A DNA stretch of 50,095 nucleotides from Oscillospiraceae bacterium (GCA_910575265.1 CAJTEA010000018.1:1-50095); one strand, 5' to 3'; shown: positions 8,501-16,308, numbered from the stretch's first letter. The notes: a model not told the origin generated them from the letters alone. Numbers and translations are program-made.

Positions 8501-8529
8501 ATCATATCATATATTTGCACACATTTCAA
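8501..8529 (-). promoter_or_regulatory. Sigma-A promoter of the restriction-modification operon
   Basis: Read on the minus strand, the -35 is TTGAAA (8529-8524), the spacer 17 bases and the -10 TATGAT (8506-8501). Transcription would start about 35 bases before the HTH gene. The surrounding 8460-8641 gap is AT-rich; apart from this promoter I see nothing else in it. Confidence 0.7.
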
Positions 8530-8641
8530 TCTATTTCTTTACTTTTGCGCTATTTGATTGTATTTGAGATATTTCTCTTTAAACTCATCCTCTTGGAACG
8601 CTATTAATTAACAAATTGAGAACCTCTGGGCCAAAAGACAG

Positions 8642-9124
8642 TCATATGAGAGCTATGCAAATCTGTTTCTTTCGAGCATACTCGACCGTGTTCCTCGTAC
8701 CCCCAGGTCCTCCATTGTAGACCGCAATGATCCGCGCTGAATGATCCACCATCCACTCATTTCTCATCTGAAAACATTCCCGGCTGTATTCGGGGCAGAT
8801 GAAGCGCACCAGGTCGGCACGCTCCAAGACCCGCCGATACCGCTCCTGCCAGTTCTGGCTCCAGCGGGCTTCAAATCCTTGATAGGGGCTGGCACAGATT
8901 AGCCGGATTGCCGCACCTTCATCACGGAGAGCCAACACGATCTCCGCTGCCCAAAGGTCCACACCTCTCGCCATTCCAGAAATAAATGTTTGAAATCCGT
9001 CAGCAATTGCTGTGCGGATTTCTTTTTTTAGTGCCTCTACGACCACCGCCTCCGGCTGTTCCAGCTTTTCCGGCCTGTGTCCAGTGAAGCAGCACCGATG
9101 TTGCCGCAGTTCTCGCTCCGTCAT
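8642..9124 (-). CDS. SLOG/YpsA-like (DUF1273-type) protein
   Basis: The 160-residue protein starts with CCFTGHRPEKL and continues with FISGMARGVDLWAAEIVL, the nucleotide-binding signatures of the SLOG superfamily (YpsA/DUF1273 branch, related to DprA and LOG). A later ICPEYSRECFQMRNEWMVDHS block completes the Rossmann-like core. SLOG proteins bind nucleotides or NAD-derived signals and often sit beside defence genes, but the ligand here is unknown. It is transcribed away from the XRE repressor gene, from its own promoter at 9158-9186. It could belong to the prophage end or to the host. Confidence 0.8.
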   Translation of the reverse strand: MTERELRQHRCCFTGHRPEKLEQPEAVVVEALKKEIRTAIADGFQTFISGMARGVDLWAAEIVLALRDEGAAIRLICASPYQGFEARWSQNWQERYRRVLERADLVRFICPEYSRECFQMRNEWMVDHSARIIAVYNGGPGGTRNTVEYARKKQICIALI

Positions 9125-9148
9125 TTTACCGCTCTCCCGTGATGGTTG

Positions 9149-9192
9149 ATACAGTTTAATATAACGGTATTAGCCATACAAGTCAACTGTAT
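9149..9192 (-). promoter_or_regulatory. Promoter of the SLOG gene flanked by an 8-bp inverted repeat
   Basis: On the minus strand, -35 TTGACT (9186-9181), a 17-base spacer and -10 TATATT (9163-9158) form a good sigma-A promoter. ATACAGTT (9149-9156) and AACTGTAT (9185-9192) are perfect inverted copies that overlap or flank these boxes. They are a plausible operator for the divergent XRE repressor. A convincing plus-strand promoter was not found. Confidence 0.6.
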
Positions 9193-9241
9193 AAAACCAT
9201 TTAAGTGAACGGTAAAATATTGACCAGAGGGAGGTGGCATT

Positions 9242-9550
9242 ATGGACACACATTCCAAGCTGCGGCAGTTAATGGCGGAGCGGGGTTGGACTGCTTATCG
9301 GCTGGCGAAAGAGAGCGGCCTCTCCGAGTCCACGCTGGCGAACATTTTTAAGCGGAACACCGTTCCCTCCATCTCAACTCTGGAGTCCGTATGTTCCGCC
9401 TTTGGCATCTCCTTGGCCCAGTTCTTCGCCGAGAGCGAGATGGTGGAATTGACCCCCGAACTGAAGGAACTGTTTGACAATTGGGTGTCGCTTACCCCGG
9501 AGCAGAAACAGGCGGCGTTGCAGATGATCCGAGCTATGAATGCAAAGTAA
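9242..9550 (+). CDS. XRE-family HTH regulator, probable prophage repressor
   Basis: The 102-residue protein has a Cro/CI-type HTH in its first 60 residues: LRQLMAERGWTAYRLAKESG, LSESTLANIFKRN as the recognition helix, then VPSISTLESVCSAFGISLAQFF. A short C-terminal extension (LTPEQKQAALQMI) is typical of small single-domain clostridial repressors. GGGAGGTG lies six bases before the ATG. It is encoded directly upstream of an ImmA/IrrE metalloprotease gene, the classical pairing in which the protease relieves repression, so it is a good candidate for the lysogeny repressor. Divergent transcription from the SLOG gene allows shared operators. Confidence 0.8.
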   Translation: MDTHSKLRQLMAERGWTAYRLAKESGLSESTLANIFKRNTVPSISTLESVCSAFGISLAQFFAESEMVELTPELKELFDNWVSLTPEQKQAALQMIRAMNAK

Positions 9551-9680
9551 AAAACTGAAAATTCGCCAGAGCTTTTGCCTTTTTCTGTAAAACTGAGCTG
9601 CACCGTTGTTGATATCCTTGTTATTTTACTGTTTATGGAGTAAAATGGTTTCATAAGCAGGATGGGTGGAGGTGTTCTCT

Positions 9681-11564
9681 GTGGCGGAAGTCAGGTCAAT
9701 TTTTTCATATGTGGATAAGAAGTGCTATAACGGCTTGTACGACGCTGCAGCTGAGTATATCGCCAAACATTGGGAGACTATGGGCTTGGAGTCCCGACGT
9801 GTGCCGGATATCCAGACTGCGGAGCTGGCGGATGCCTGGGTGCGTAGAGTGTATGTTTCCGACCTTCCCGGCGACCGCATTGCTTTCGATGTAGGACTGG
9901 AGGTTCAAATCGCGGTATCTTCCGCAGACCATCACAATGACTTCAGCGATGAGCTTACCGAGTGGCTCCGCATTTCCTGTGAGGGTGATCTGGCGCAAGG
10001 ACTGAATGACTGGACAATCACCAATACCTGCATTTACCGCAAACAGAATTTCCCCGAGAACTCCATGTCCGATGCCTTGGTTCCAGACATTCGAAATGAT
10101 AAGATGGATGATGCTGCCACAGCCTTTCTAAGAGAGTATTACCCAGAAGCTCTCCGAATCACAAAGCCAAAAGAACCACCGGTCTTTGTTGATCCGATGG
10201 TCTTGGCAAAAAGGTTGGGTCTACAGGTCGTGACCCGCCCCATCCGAGAGGATGGCGCAGTTTTCGGTCAGCTTTTCTTTGATGATGCCGATACCGAGAT
10301 GTACGACAGCAATCAGAATGAAATAGTTCCGGTTCACATCCCCGGCAAAACGATCATTGTTGACCCAACGATGTTTCTGCTCACCAATTATGGCTCTCCT
10401 GGCAATACCATAATCCATGAATGCGTCCATTGGGCAAAGCACCGCAAGGTATATATGTTGGAAAAGCTATACAATGACAAGGCTCGCGGAATCACCTGCG
10501 AGGTAACCGGCGGTGTCCAGGCGGACCTTTCCCGGCGTGCAACAGAGCGGATGGAGAGCCAAGCCAACCGGCTGGCTCCCCGTATTCAGATGCCGGTGGC
10601 TCCATTCAAAGCAAAGGCAAATGATTACATCTCTCGTTTTATGCGCGAGATGGGTGCCCGCCACGAGATTGAAGTTATGGAGGCCGTGATCCAGCAGTTG
10701 GCCACCGACTTTGTTGTGTCCAGGCAGTCAGTTAAAATCCGCTTGGTGGAGTTGGGCTTTGAAGCGGCGATTGGCACCTTTACATATATCGATGACCACT
10801 ATGTGAAACCCTATTCTTTCCGCAAGGGAGCAATCCGGGTAGACCAGACCTTTTCCATCAGTGCCCAAGATGCCGCTATCCAACGGTTCATAAATCCCGA
10901 GTTGCGAAAACTAACCGAGACCGGAGACTATCTGTTCATAGACAACCACTTTGTCTACAACACTCCGCTTTATGTTGAAACCGATGTGGACGGGCAACTT
11001 GATCTGACTGCCTACGCCCGATCCCACATGGACGAATGCTGCTTGGTCTTCGATATGAAGATTACCAGCAAAGTTGCCGATGCCTATCACACTGTCTGTT
11101 TTTTAAATCGGGAGCCAAGCAACATTACCTTCGACATCACGTTCCACAACGGTTTTCAGAATGCTCCTCCAGAGCGTCAGATTGCTATGCGGAAAAAGCA
11201 ACAGGAGGAATGGCTCGGTATTCGAAGGCAAATGACGGATGATCCGGGGCAGTGTATGAAACTCCTGCTTGAATGGCGCGGAATGAACTACACCAGCCTC
11301 GGAGCAGTCATCGGTCGAAACCCCAAAACCATAAGCAGAACGGTCAAAGGCGAAACTGAGCCGGATTTGAAAACAGCGGCTGGTATCTGTTTCGGACTCA
11401 ATCTTCCTCCAGTCATAAGCGAAAAACTGCTGGAAGTGCTGGGCTGCCGACTGATGCCGATGAATCCAAGCCACCAATGGATCAACGAGGCTCTGCACGT
11501 TAAATACCCGGAGCCGTTTAAATCTACACAGAGCTATCTCGAAGCATTCGGAGTGGAAATCTAA
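9681..11564 (+). CDS. ImmA/IrrE-family metalloprotease with C-terminal HTH-like region
   Basis: At 627 residues it is much longer than classical ImmA. The zinc-protease motif HECVHWAKH lies near residue 245, preceded by a strand with IIVDPT and followed by a long helical segment containing the ETGGVQAD-like third-ligand region. The C terminus (about 500-560) has LLEWRGMNYTSLGAVIGRN followed by PKTISRTVKG, which reads as a helix-turn-helix. Such proteins cleave or inactivate a phage or ICE repressor during induction. The GTG at 9681 is preferred because GGAGGT lies seven bases upstream; an earlier GTG at 9666 is in frame. Fusion of protease and HTH suggests it recognises DNA itself as well as the repressor. 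Confidence 0.8.
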   Translation: MAEVRSIFSYVDKKCYNGLYDAAAEYIAKHWETMGLESRRVPDIQTAELADAWVRRVYVSDLPGDRIAFDVGLEVQIAVSSADHHNDFSDELTEWLRISCEGDLAQGLNDWTITNTCIYRKQNFPENSMSDALVPDIRNDKMDDAATAFLREYYPEALRITKPKEPPVFVDPMVLAKRLGLQVVTRPIREDGAVFGQLFFDDADTEMYDSNQNEIVPVHIPGKTIIVDPTMFLLTNYGSPGNTIIHECVHWAKHRKVYMLEKLYNDKARGITCEVTGGVQADLSRRATERMESQANRLAPRIQMPVAPFKAKANDYISRFMREMGARHEIEVMEAVIQQLATDFVVSRQSVKIRLVELGFEAAIGTFTYIDDHYVKPYSFRKGAIRVDQTFSISAQDAAIQRFINPELRKLTETGDYLFIDNHFVYNTPLYVETDVDGQLDLTAYARSHMDECCLVFDMKITSKVADAYHTVCFLNREPSNITFDITFHNGFQNAPPERQIAMRKKQQEEWLGIRRQMTDDPGQCMKLLLEWRGMNYTSLGAVIGRNPKTISRTVKGETEPDLKTAAGICFGLNLPPVISEKLLEVLGCRLMPMNPSHQWINEALHVKYPEPFKSTQSYLEAFGVEI

Positions 11565-11582
11565 ATATTTTTGGCAAAAAAA

Positions 11583-11599
11583 CGGACATGGTGTGTCCG
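11583..11599. repeat. Palindromic element, copy 1
   Basis: CGGACATGGTGTGTCCG is an inverted repeat (one G-T pair) in the gap between the ImmA/IrrE gene and the next gene. A closely similar palindrome recurs at 12773-12789, after the next gene. Confidence 0.55.
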
Positions 11600-11628
11600 G
11601 TATTAAATCCTCTAATGGAGGTGCCGCT

Positions 11629-12654
11629 ATGGGCATGAGCATGATTGAGTTTATTGACCGGCGAATTTCCGGCTACTGCTCAGACCCTACACTGTACGAT
11701 GTATCTCCGTTCAGTCTGGCGGATTTCCGCGATTGCTTCATCATGGAACTGATTAAGGATGCCTACCATGAGACAGCGCCCCGACAGTCCCTACGGGCGC
11801 TTCGCAGGAGGGATGACGATGATGCCAGAATGCGGGATAGCCGGATTGCTAAGTACGCTCAGCACTATCGGACTCTTCAGTTTGAACATATTAAAAGCAA
11901 CATTGGGTGGGAAGTCCCAGAACTGCTGCCCGATGATGTGCGATCCATAAATGGACGGCTGGAAGGTTACCATTTTACCGAGATGCAGTATTTTGAATTG
12001 AACACCATGGTAGATCACCCTCTTTTCAAAGCAATCGTGAACAAGCGGATTTGCGATGTCAAAAAGATATCCAATAATACGTTCCGTGATTTCATGGCGG
12101 ACTATGAGAGCCTAACGCAAGATTTGTTAAAAAGGCTGGATGGTTCAGACGAAGACGTAATCTTTGCTACTATTGCCCTTTTTACGTTGGAATGGAAATA
12201 CTGTGTCGAGCTTTCGTACTCCTGTGCTGTTAACTCCGAACGTACCGGAACTAAGGATGTCCCTCTCGACAGATTTGCGGCCCTATGCGCCCAGTTGGCG
12301 TTTCCGATTCCCCCGGAGTTTACAACGATACTGCACACAGAGAGCCGGTTTGTCCTCCACCGGATGTCATTGGTCCCTGTTATGTTCTCGGATTCGGATT
12401 GGGAAGAAGTCGAGGCCAAGCTGTGTGTCTACCTTACAATTCGGTACTATCTCAAACAAGAGATTATACATAAATGGTCATTGCCCGAATACTTCTGCGG
12501 CATGACTACCAGGGCGCAATGGGCCAGCTTTATCCGGGAGCACTACGATTTAAGGAAAATCTACACCCGCAAGGATTGGACTAACAGCAGGATTCGGTAT
12601 GTACGGAATCTCTATCAGGCCACAAGAATGGATCAGGAAACGCCGAAACTGTAA
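11629..12654 (+). CDS. Unknown protein downstream of the ImmA/IrrE gene
   Basis: I do not recognise this 341-residue protein. It starts at ATG 11629, where GGAGG lies six to seven bases upstream; the reading frame runs further back to 11593 without a better start. It is mixed helical and charged, with no signal peptide, membrane segment or obvious catalytic motif. A basic acidic stretch LRALRRRDDDDARMRD is near residue 60. It is bracketed by two copies of a CGGACA...TGTCCG palindrome and ends before a strong terminator, so it may be transcribed with the metalloprotease gene as part of the lysogeny module. A regulatory or partner role is inference only. Confidence 0.6.
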   Translation: MGMSMIEFIDRRISGYCSDPTLYDVSPFSLADFRDCFIMELIKDAYHETAPRQSLRALRRRDDDDARMRDSRIAKYAQHYRTLQFEHIKSNIGWEVPELLPDDVRSINGRLEGYHFTEMQYFELNTMVDHPLFKAIVNKRICDVKKISNNTFRDFMADYESLTQDLLKRLDGSDEDVIFATIALFTLEWKYCVELSYSCAVNSERTGTKDVPLDRFAALCAQLAFPIPPEFTTILHTESRFVLHRMSLVPVMFSDSDWEEVEAKLCVYLTIRYYLKQEIIHKWSLPEYFCGMTTRAQWASFIREHYDLRKIYTRKDWTNSRIRYVRNLYQATRMDQETPKL

Positions 12655-12712
12655 GGACTGCCATTTTTCCGAATTTCCGTTCTTAGTAGACTGAACCCAA
12701 TAGCGATACTAT

Positions 12713-12761
12713 AGAGCCAGAGTTCACTGGGTTACACCCAGTTGACTCTGGCTCTTTTTTT
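12713..12761 (+). terminator. Strong intrinsic terminator of the lysogeny unit
   Basis: AGAGCCAGAGT and CTGGGT pair with ACCCAG and ACTCTGGCTCT, interrupted only by a small internal loop, with a three-base apical loop. Seven T follow. Confidence 0.85.
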
Positions 12762-12772
12762 GCGTTCTGGAC

Positions 12773-12789
12773 CGGACACGGCGTGTCCG
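12773..12789. repeat. Palindromic element, copy 2
   Basis: CGGACACGGCGTGTCCG has perfect 7-bp arms around GGC and matches the copy at 11583-11599 at 15 of 17 positions. The following bases GATAC also resemble the GTAT that follows the first copy. Candidate binding site or RNA hairpin. From here to 12996 I see no gene, only a weak 12-base inverted repeat GTTATACATAAC at 12947-12958. Confidence 0.55.
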
Positions 12790-12996
12790 ATACAGCAAAT
12801 TTTTCTGTGTTACCATAGTCGCAGAGGCACAAGGAAACGAGCAACAGTCGATTCAAAGGCAACCGCTGAAGGCGCGGGTAAAGCCCAATAATACGGCAGC
12901 ATATCAGGTGCCCATCGACACCCGCTTTTGTTTCCCTTGGAAAATCGTTATACATAACAAGGTCAAAACGGCACCGCCGTGGAGATAAAAATATCG

Positions 12997-13146
12997 AAGC
13001 CTGGATGCATACAGGCAAAGGATGCTATAGTCGCTAACTCTTCAATGAAGAGAAGGCGCATATGGCACCCTTGGTTCTGTGCATCCATTTTCGACTGCAT
13101 GGGCCTGGGGCGCTGTATCGCTCCAGGCTTTTCTGCATCCTTTGCC
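12997..13146 (+). ncRNA. Candidate structured leader RNA, with competing pairings
   Basis: Several strong complementarities fill this stretch. AAGCCTGGA (12997-13005) matches TCCAGGCTT (13122-13130), and GGCAAAGGATGC (13014-13025) matches GCATCCTTTGCC (13135-13146) perfectly. A small hairpin CTCTTC-AAT-GAAGAG sits at 13038-13052. GCCTGG...CCAGGCTTTT at 13103-13131 looks like a terminator that would compete with the first pairing. The first two pairings cross, so they form a pseudoknot or alternative states. The segment ends 24 bases before an HTH gene. The reading frame is open through it, so coding cannot be fully excluded. I cannot match it to a known RNA class. Confidence 0.4.
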
Positions 13147-13170
13147 CGCCCAGGCGGAAAGGGCATAGCT

Positions 13171-13674
13171 ATGAAGAATCATCAGAAACAAACAGCCAAG
13201 GACATCGCCATGGTCAAGGCCACCTATCAAGATACCGCATTCAATAAGGCGGTCAGTGACGTCCCCGCCCACACGCCGGAGTTCAAGACCTATGTGGAGC
13301 AGGCCTCTGCCATCATGGACGAGCTACCTGGTAAGTTCGGAGCGACCCTGGCCTACCACATGGACAAGCTCCGCCTGACTAACGAGGCTCTGGCTGGCCT
13401 GTGCCTTATCAACGAGGACACTATCCGCAAGTATCGAAATGGCTCCAACAAATCGAAGCCCAATATCCAGACCGTTGTCGCACTGTGCGTGGGCCTCCGG
13501 CTCCCTCTGCCGTTCAGCCTCGATTTGGTACATAAGGCCGGACACACCTTTGCTGGTGAACCAAGCGACATCGCCTATCTGACGATCCTCTCCACCATGA
13601 CAGGGAGCAGCATTTACGACTGCAACGCACTACTCCGCAACACTGGAGTTCCCCTGCTGGCGAAGGAGAAATAA
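13171..13674 (+). CDS. HTH protein of the prophage control region
   Basis: The 167-residue protein has an XRE-like helix-turn-helix in its middle: LTNEALAGLCLINEDTIRKY followed by RNGSNKSKPNIQTVVALCVG, then LRLPLPFSLDLVHKAG. The first 70 residues are helical and charged. ATG 13171 is chosen because GGAAAGGG lies just upstream and because the upstream in-frame extension to 12979 coincides with a highly structured RNA candidate. It lies between the lysogeny genes and the operator-rich early promoter, so it is probably a second regulator (Cro-like or activator). No partner protein domain is visible. Confidence 0.65.
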   Translation: MKNHQKQTAKDIAMVKATYQDTAFNKAVSDVPAHTPEFKTYVEQASAIMDELPGKFGATLAYHMDKLRLTNEALAGLCLINEDTIRKYRNGSNKSKPNIQTVVALCVGLRLPLPFSLDLVHKAGHTFAGEPSDIAYLTILSTMTGSSIYDCNALLRNTGVPLLAKEK

Positions 13675-13690
13675 AAAAGTTTTCGAGTGA

Positions 13691-13799
13691 CCGGGTTTTC
13701 AAAGTCCGGCTGCTTGTCCCTTGGAATAGGCTGGTTTTCAAAATTATACTCCGCTCCAAGCCTTGAAAATCAGCTTGATTCCGGGTTTTCAACATCCGG
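13691..13799 (+). promoter_or_regulatory. Early promoter with an array of GGTTTTCAA operators
   Basis: A sigma-A promoter is visible: TTGGAA (13721-13726), 18-base spacer, TATACT (13745-13750). Four copies of a GGTTTTCAA-type motif surround it: CCGGGTTTTCAAAGTCCGG at 13691-13709, GGTTTTCAA inside the spacer at 13733-13741, an inverted TTGAAAA at 13763-13769, and CCGGGTTTTCAACATCCGG at 13781-13799. The outer two are 17/19 identical and 90 bases apart. The layout fits repressor control of the replication operon. The rest of the 13800-13936 leader holds a GC-rich CCACCGCCC...GGGTGGCGG hairpin. Confidence 0.6.
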
Positions 13800-13936
13800 G
13801 GCAAACGGGGTCTGGACGGCTATTATTAGGGCCATGAGGTGGCCACTCATACAGCCACCGCCCGCCCGACCGGGTGGCGGCGGCATCAACCATCAACCTA
13901 ACGGGATGCACCCGAATGTATGAAAGGATATGTAAA

Positions 13937-14332
13937 ATGCAGCAAGTTTTCATCTGTTCCCCGTACCGCGGGGACATCGAGCACAACGTCAAGGTCGCCA
14001 GGGATGCCGGGCGCATCGCTGCTAAGATCGGCTACGTCCCCGTCATTCCCCACCTGGTCTATCCGCAGTTCCTCAACGATGACCTGCCGGACGAGCGCAT
14101 CCTCGGCATCAAGCTGGGGGCCGAGCTGCTGAAGGCCAGCGACATGATGTGGCTCATCGGCACCAAGATCACCAAGGGCATGAAGTACGAGTTGGAGATC
14201 GCCAAGAAGATGCGCATCCCCATCCGCTGCTACGATGAGAGGCTGGACCGCATCACCCCGGACACGCTGTCCATCGATGACCGGGTGAATGCCGAGTTCC
14301 TCGCCGAGCTGAAGGGCGCGACTCTCGTCTGA
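13937..14332 (+). CDS. DUF4406/nucleoside-deoxyribosyltransferase-like protein
   Basis: The 131-residue product opens with QQVFICSPYRGDIEHNV, the start typical of DUF4406 and related nucleoside 2-deoxyribosyltransferase-like folds. It continues with PVIPHLVYPQF and an LKASDMMWLIGTKITKGMK block that matches the family's second half. These small phage proteins are thought to act on nucleotides or NAD-like molecules, but the substrate is unproven. ATG 13937 has AAAGGA eight bases upstream; the in-frame extension to 13874 lacks a ribosome site. It is the first gene of the early operon. Confidence 0.7.
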   Translation: MQQVFICSPYRGDIEHNVKVARDAGRIAAKIGYVPVIPHLVYPQFLNDDLPDERILGIKLGAELLKASDMMWLIGTKITKGMKYELEIAKKMRIPIRCYDERLDRITPDTLSIDDRVNAEFLAELKGATLV

Positions 14333-14348
14333 AGAAAGGATATCACAC

Positions 14349-14630
14349 ATGGATAAGAAAGTCTACAGCCAATTGGCTGAAGGCTTCGAGCTGCTGGCGG
14401 CTGGCTACCGCTCCCTGGCTGAACAGGGAGCGGAGGCCACCCCCGAAGCGGCCCCGGAGCCGACCAAGAAGATCACCATCGAACAGGTCCGTGCCGTCAT
14501 GTCCGCCAAGAGCGATGAGGGCAAGACCGCCCAGGTCAAGGCCCTGTTGATGAAGTATGACGCTGGCAAGCTGTCTGGCGTCAAGCCGGAGGACTACGCC
14601 GACCTCCTCCAAGAAGTGGAGGCGCTCTGA
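14349..14630 (+). CDS. Small phage protein, often annotated 'rRNA biogenesis protein Rrp5'-like
   Basis: This 93-residue acidic protein has an N-terminal helix (VYSQLAEGFELLAAGYRSLA), a Pro/Ala/Glu linker, and a C-terminal helical part beginning KKITIEQVRAVMSAKSDEGK. I recall this family in clostridial phage early operons, always just before the DUF2800 gene, with a database name borrowed from a eukaryotic protein that should not be trusted. It may be an accessory factor of the DUF2800/DUF2815 recombination module. GAAAGGATAT precedes the ATG. Function not established. Confidence 0.65.
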   Translation: MDKKVYSQLAEGFELLAAGYRSLAEQGAEATPEAAPEPTKKITIEQVRAVMSAKSDEGKTAQVKALLMKYDAGKLSGVKPEDYADLLQEVEAL

Positions 14631-15760
14631 TGCCTTCCACTCATGCGAGATTTTCCCCTTCGGCAGCGAACCGCCGCTTGCACTGCCCTCCCTCCCTGAT
14701 GCTGGAGGAACAGTTCCAGGATGAGGAGAGCGCCTATGCCGCCGAGGGCACCGCTGGCCACGCGATGGCCGAACATCTCATCAAGAAGTACCTCAAGCAG
14801 CGCACCCGCCGCCCCGTGTCCGACTACTACTCGGACGAGCTGCTGGAGGCCGTGGACGAGTACGTTTCCTTCGTCCAGGGCGAGATCGAGGAGGCGCGGC
14901 GGGTCTGCAAGGACCCCGTCTTCACCGTAGAGCAGAGGGTCGATGCATCCGAGTATGTGGAGGGCTGTTTCGGCACCGCCGACATGGTCATCGTGACCGA
15001 CTCCTACATCCACATCATCGACCTTAAGCTGGGCCGGGGTGTGCAGGTGGATGCCGAGCGCAACCCCCAGCTTATGATCTACGGCCTAGGTGTTCTCAGC
15101 AAGGCCGAGCTGCTCTACGACCCCAAGGTGGTGCGGCTGACCATCTTCCAGCCCCGACTCTGCCACTGCTCCACTTGGGAGATCACCCCGGAGGAGCTGA
15201 AGAAGTGGGGTGAGGAGGTCCTCCGCCCCACCGGGGCCATGGCCCTCATGGGGGCCGGGGAGTTCGCCGCTGGCTCCTGGTGCCGGTTCTGCAAGGCCCG
15301 AAACCAGTGCCGCGCCAGGGCTGAGGAGTTCCTCAAGCTGGCCCAGATGGAGTTCCGCCAGCCTGCCCTGCTGGACGATGAGGAGATCGCCGAAGTCCTC
15401 CGCCGCTCGGACGAGCTTGCGAAGTGGGCGGCAGACGTGTATGCCTTCGCCCAGGACGAGGCAATCATCCACGGAAAGAAGTGGCCCGGATACAAAGTGG
15501 TGGAAGGCCGCTCCGTTCGGAAGTACAGTTCCGAGGAGGAGGTCATCGCTGCGGCCCAGGCAAGCGGCTATACCGACATCTTCAAGAAAACGCTCATCGG
15601 CATCGGCGATATGGAGCGGCTCATGGGCAAGGAGGAGTTCCAGCGTGTCCTTGGCTCCCTGGTCTACAAGCCCCAGGGCAAGCTGACCCTCGTCCCCGAT
15701 TCCGACAAGCGCAACGCCATCAACACTACGACCGCATCTGCGGAATTTCAGGAGGTTTAA
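14630..15760 (+). CDS. DUF2800 protein, PD-(D/E)XK exonuclease-like
   Basis: The 376-residue protein belongs to DUF2800, related to the Cas4/RecB-type PD-(D/E)XK nucleases of phage recombination modules. Visible landmarks are RLHCPPSLML near the start, GHAMAEHL near residue 45, GTADMVIV followed by IHIIDLKLGRG near residues 115-140 (the D...D-x-K catalytic strand pair), NPQLMIYGLG, and a Cys cluster (WCRFCKARNQC) near residue 220 that could hold an iron-sulphur or zinc site. It probably resects double-stranded DNA ends for recombination-dependent replication, with the DUF2815 protein as the single-strand-binding partner. Its start overlaps the previous stop by one base. Confidence 0.8.
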   Translation: MPSTHARFSPSAANRRLHCPPSLMLEEQFQDEESAYAAEGTAGHAMAEHLIKKYLKQRTRRPVSDYYSDELLEAVDEYVSFVQGEIEEARRVCKDPVFTVEQRVDASEYVEGCFGTADMVIVTDSYIHIIDLKLGRGVQVDAERNPQLMIYGLGVLSKAELLYDPKVVRLTIFQPRLCHCSTWEITPEELKKWGEEVLRPTGAMALMGAGEFAAGSWCRFCKARNQCRARAEEFLKLAQMEFRQPALLDDEEIAEVLRRSDELAKWAADVYAFAQDEAIIHGKKWPGYKVVEGRSVRKYSSEEEVIAAAQASGYTDIFKKTLIGIGDMERLMGKEEFQRVLGSLVYKPQGKLTLVPDSDKRNAINTTTASAEFQEV

Positions 15761-15762
15761 TC

Positions 15763-16308
15763 ATGGCTGCCATCAATCCGACTAAGGTCATCATTCCCTG
15801 CCGCATCAGCTACGCCCACCTGTTCGAGCCGACCAGCGTAAACGGCTCCGACCCCAAGTACGGCGCTTCGCTGATCGTGTCCAAGAAGGATGCCAAGACC
15901 ATCACCGCCATCAAGAACGCCATCGAGCAGGCCAAGAAGGACTCCGTGGGCAAGTGGGGCGGCAAGATTCCCCCCAACCTCAAGACCCCGCTCCGGGACG
16001 GCGACACCGACCGGCCCGATGACGAGGCGTATGCCGGGTGCTACTTCCTCAACGCCAACAGCCGTCAGGCCCCACAGGTGGTGGATCGCAAGGTCCAGCC
16101 CATCATCGACCAGAGCGAGGTGTACTCCGGCTGCTACTGCAACGTGAGCGTCACCTTCTACGGCTACAACTCCAACGGGAACCGCGGCATCGCCGCTGGC
16201 CTGGGCAATGTCCAGTTCGTGAAGGACGGCGAGGCCCTCGGCGGTCGCTCCAAGGCCAGCGATGACTTCGAGGCCATGGCGGACGAGGACGAGGATTTCC
16301 TCTCCTGA
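15763..16308 (+). CDS. DUF2815 protein, probable single-stranded-DNA-binding or annealing factor
   Basis: The 181-residue protein is a DUF2815 member. Its beta-rich core (VIIPCRISYAHLFEP, KYGASLIVSK, then AYAGCYFLNANS and GCYCNVSVTFYGYN) and acidic tail (AMADEDEDFLS) match the OB-fold-like pattern of phage single-stranded-DNA-binding proteins, where an acidic C terminus recruits partners. It is encoded directly after the DUF2800 nuclease gene with GGAGG six bases before its ATG. The pair is conserved in clostridial phages, and the DNA-binding role is inferred from that context. Confidence 0.75.
   Translation: MAAINPTKVIIPCRISYAHLFEPTSVNGSDPKYGASLIVSKKDAKTITAIKNAIEQAKKDSVGKWGGKIPPNLKTPLRDGDTDRPDDEAYAGCYFLNANSRQAPQVVDRKVQPIIDQSEVYSGCYCNVSVTFYGYNSNGNRGIAAGLGNVQFVKDGEALGGRSKASDDFEAMADEDEDFLS

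Noticed and set aside
9121..9241. Plus-strand promoter for the XRE gene
   Set aside because: Candidate boxes (TTGATA with TATTAG, or TATAAA) have poor spacing or sequence; only the divergent minus-strand promoter is convincing.
12979..13170. In-frame upstream extension of the HTH gene at 13171
   Set aside because: The extension lacks a ribosome site, has an odd Cys/Trp-rich composition and coincides with strong RNA complementarities; ATG 13171 has a better upstream site.
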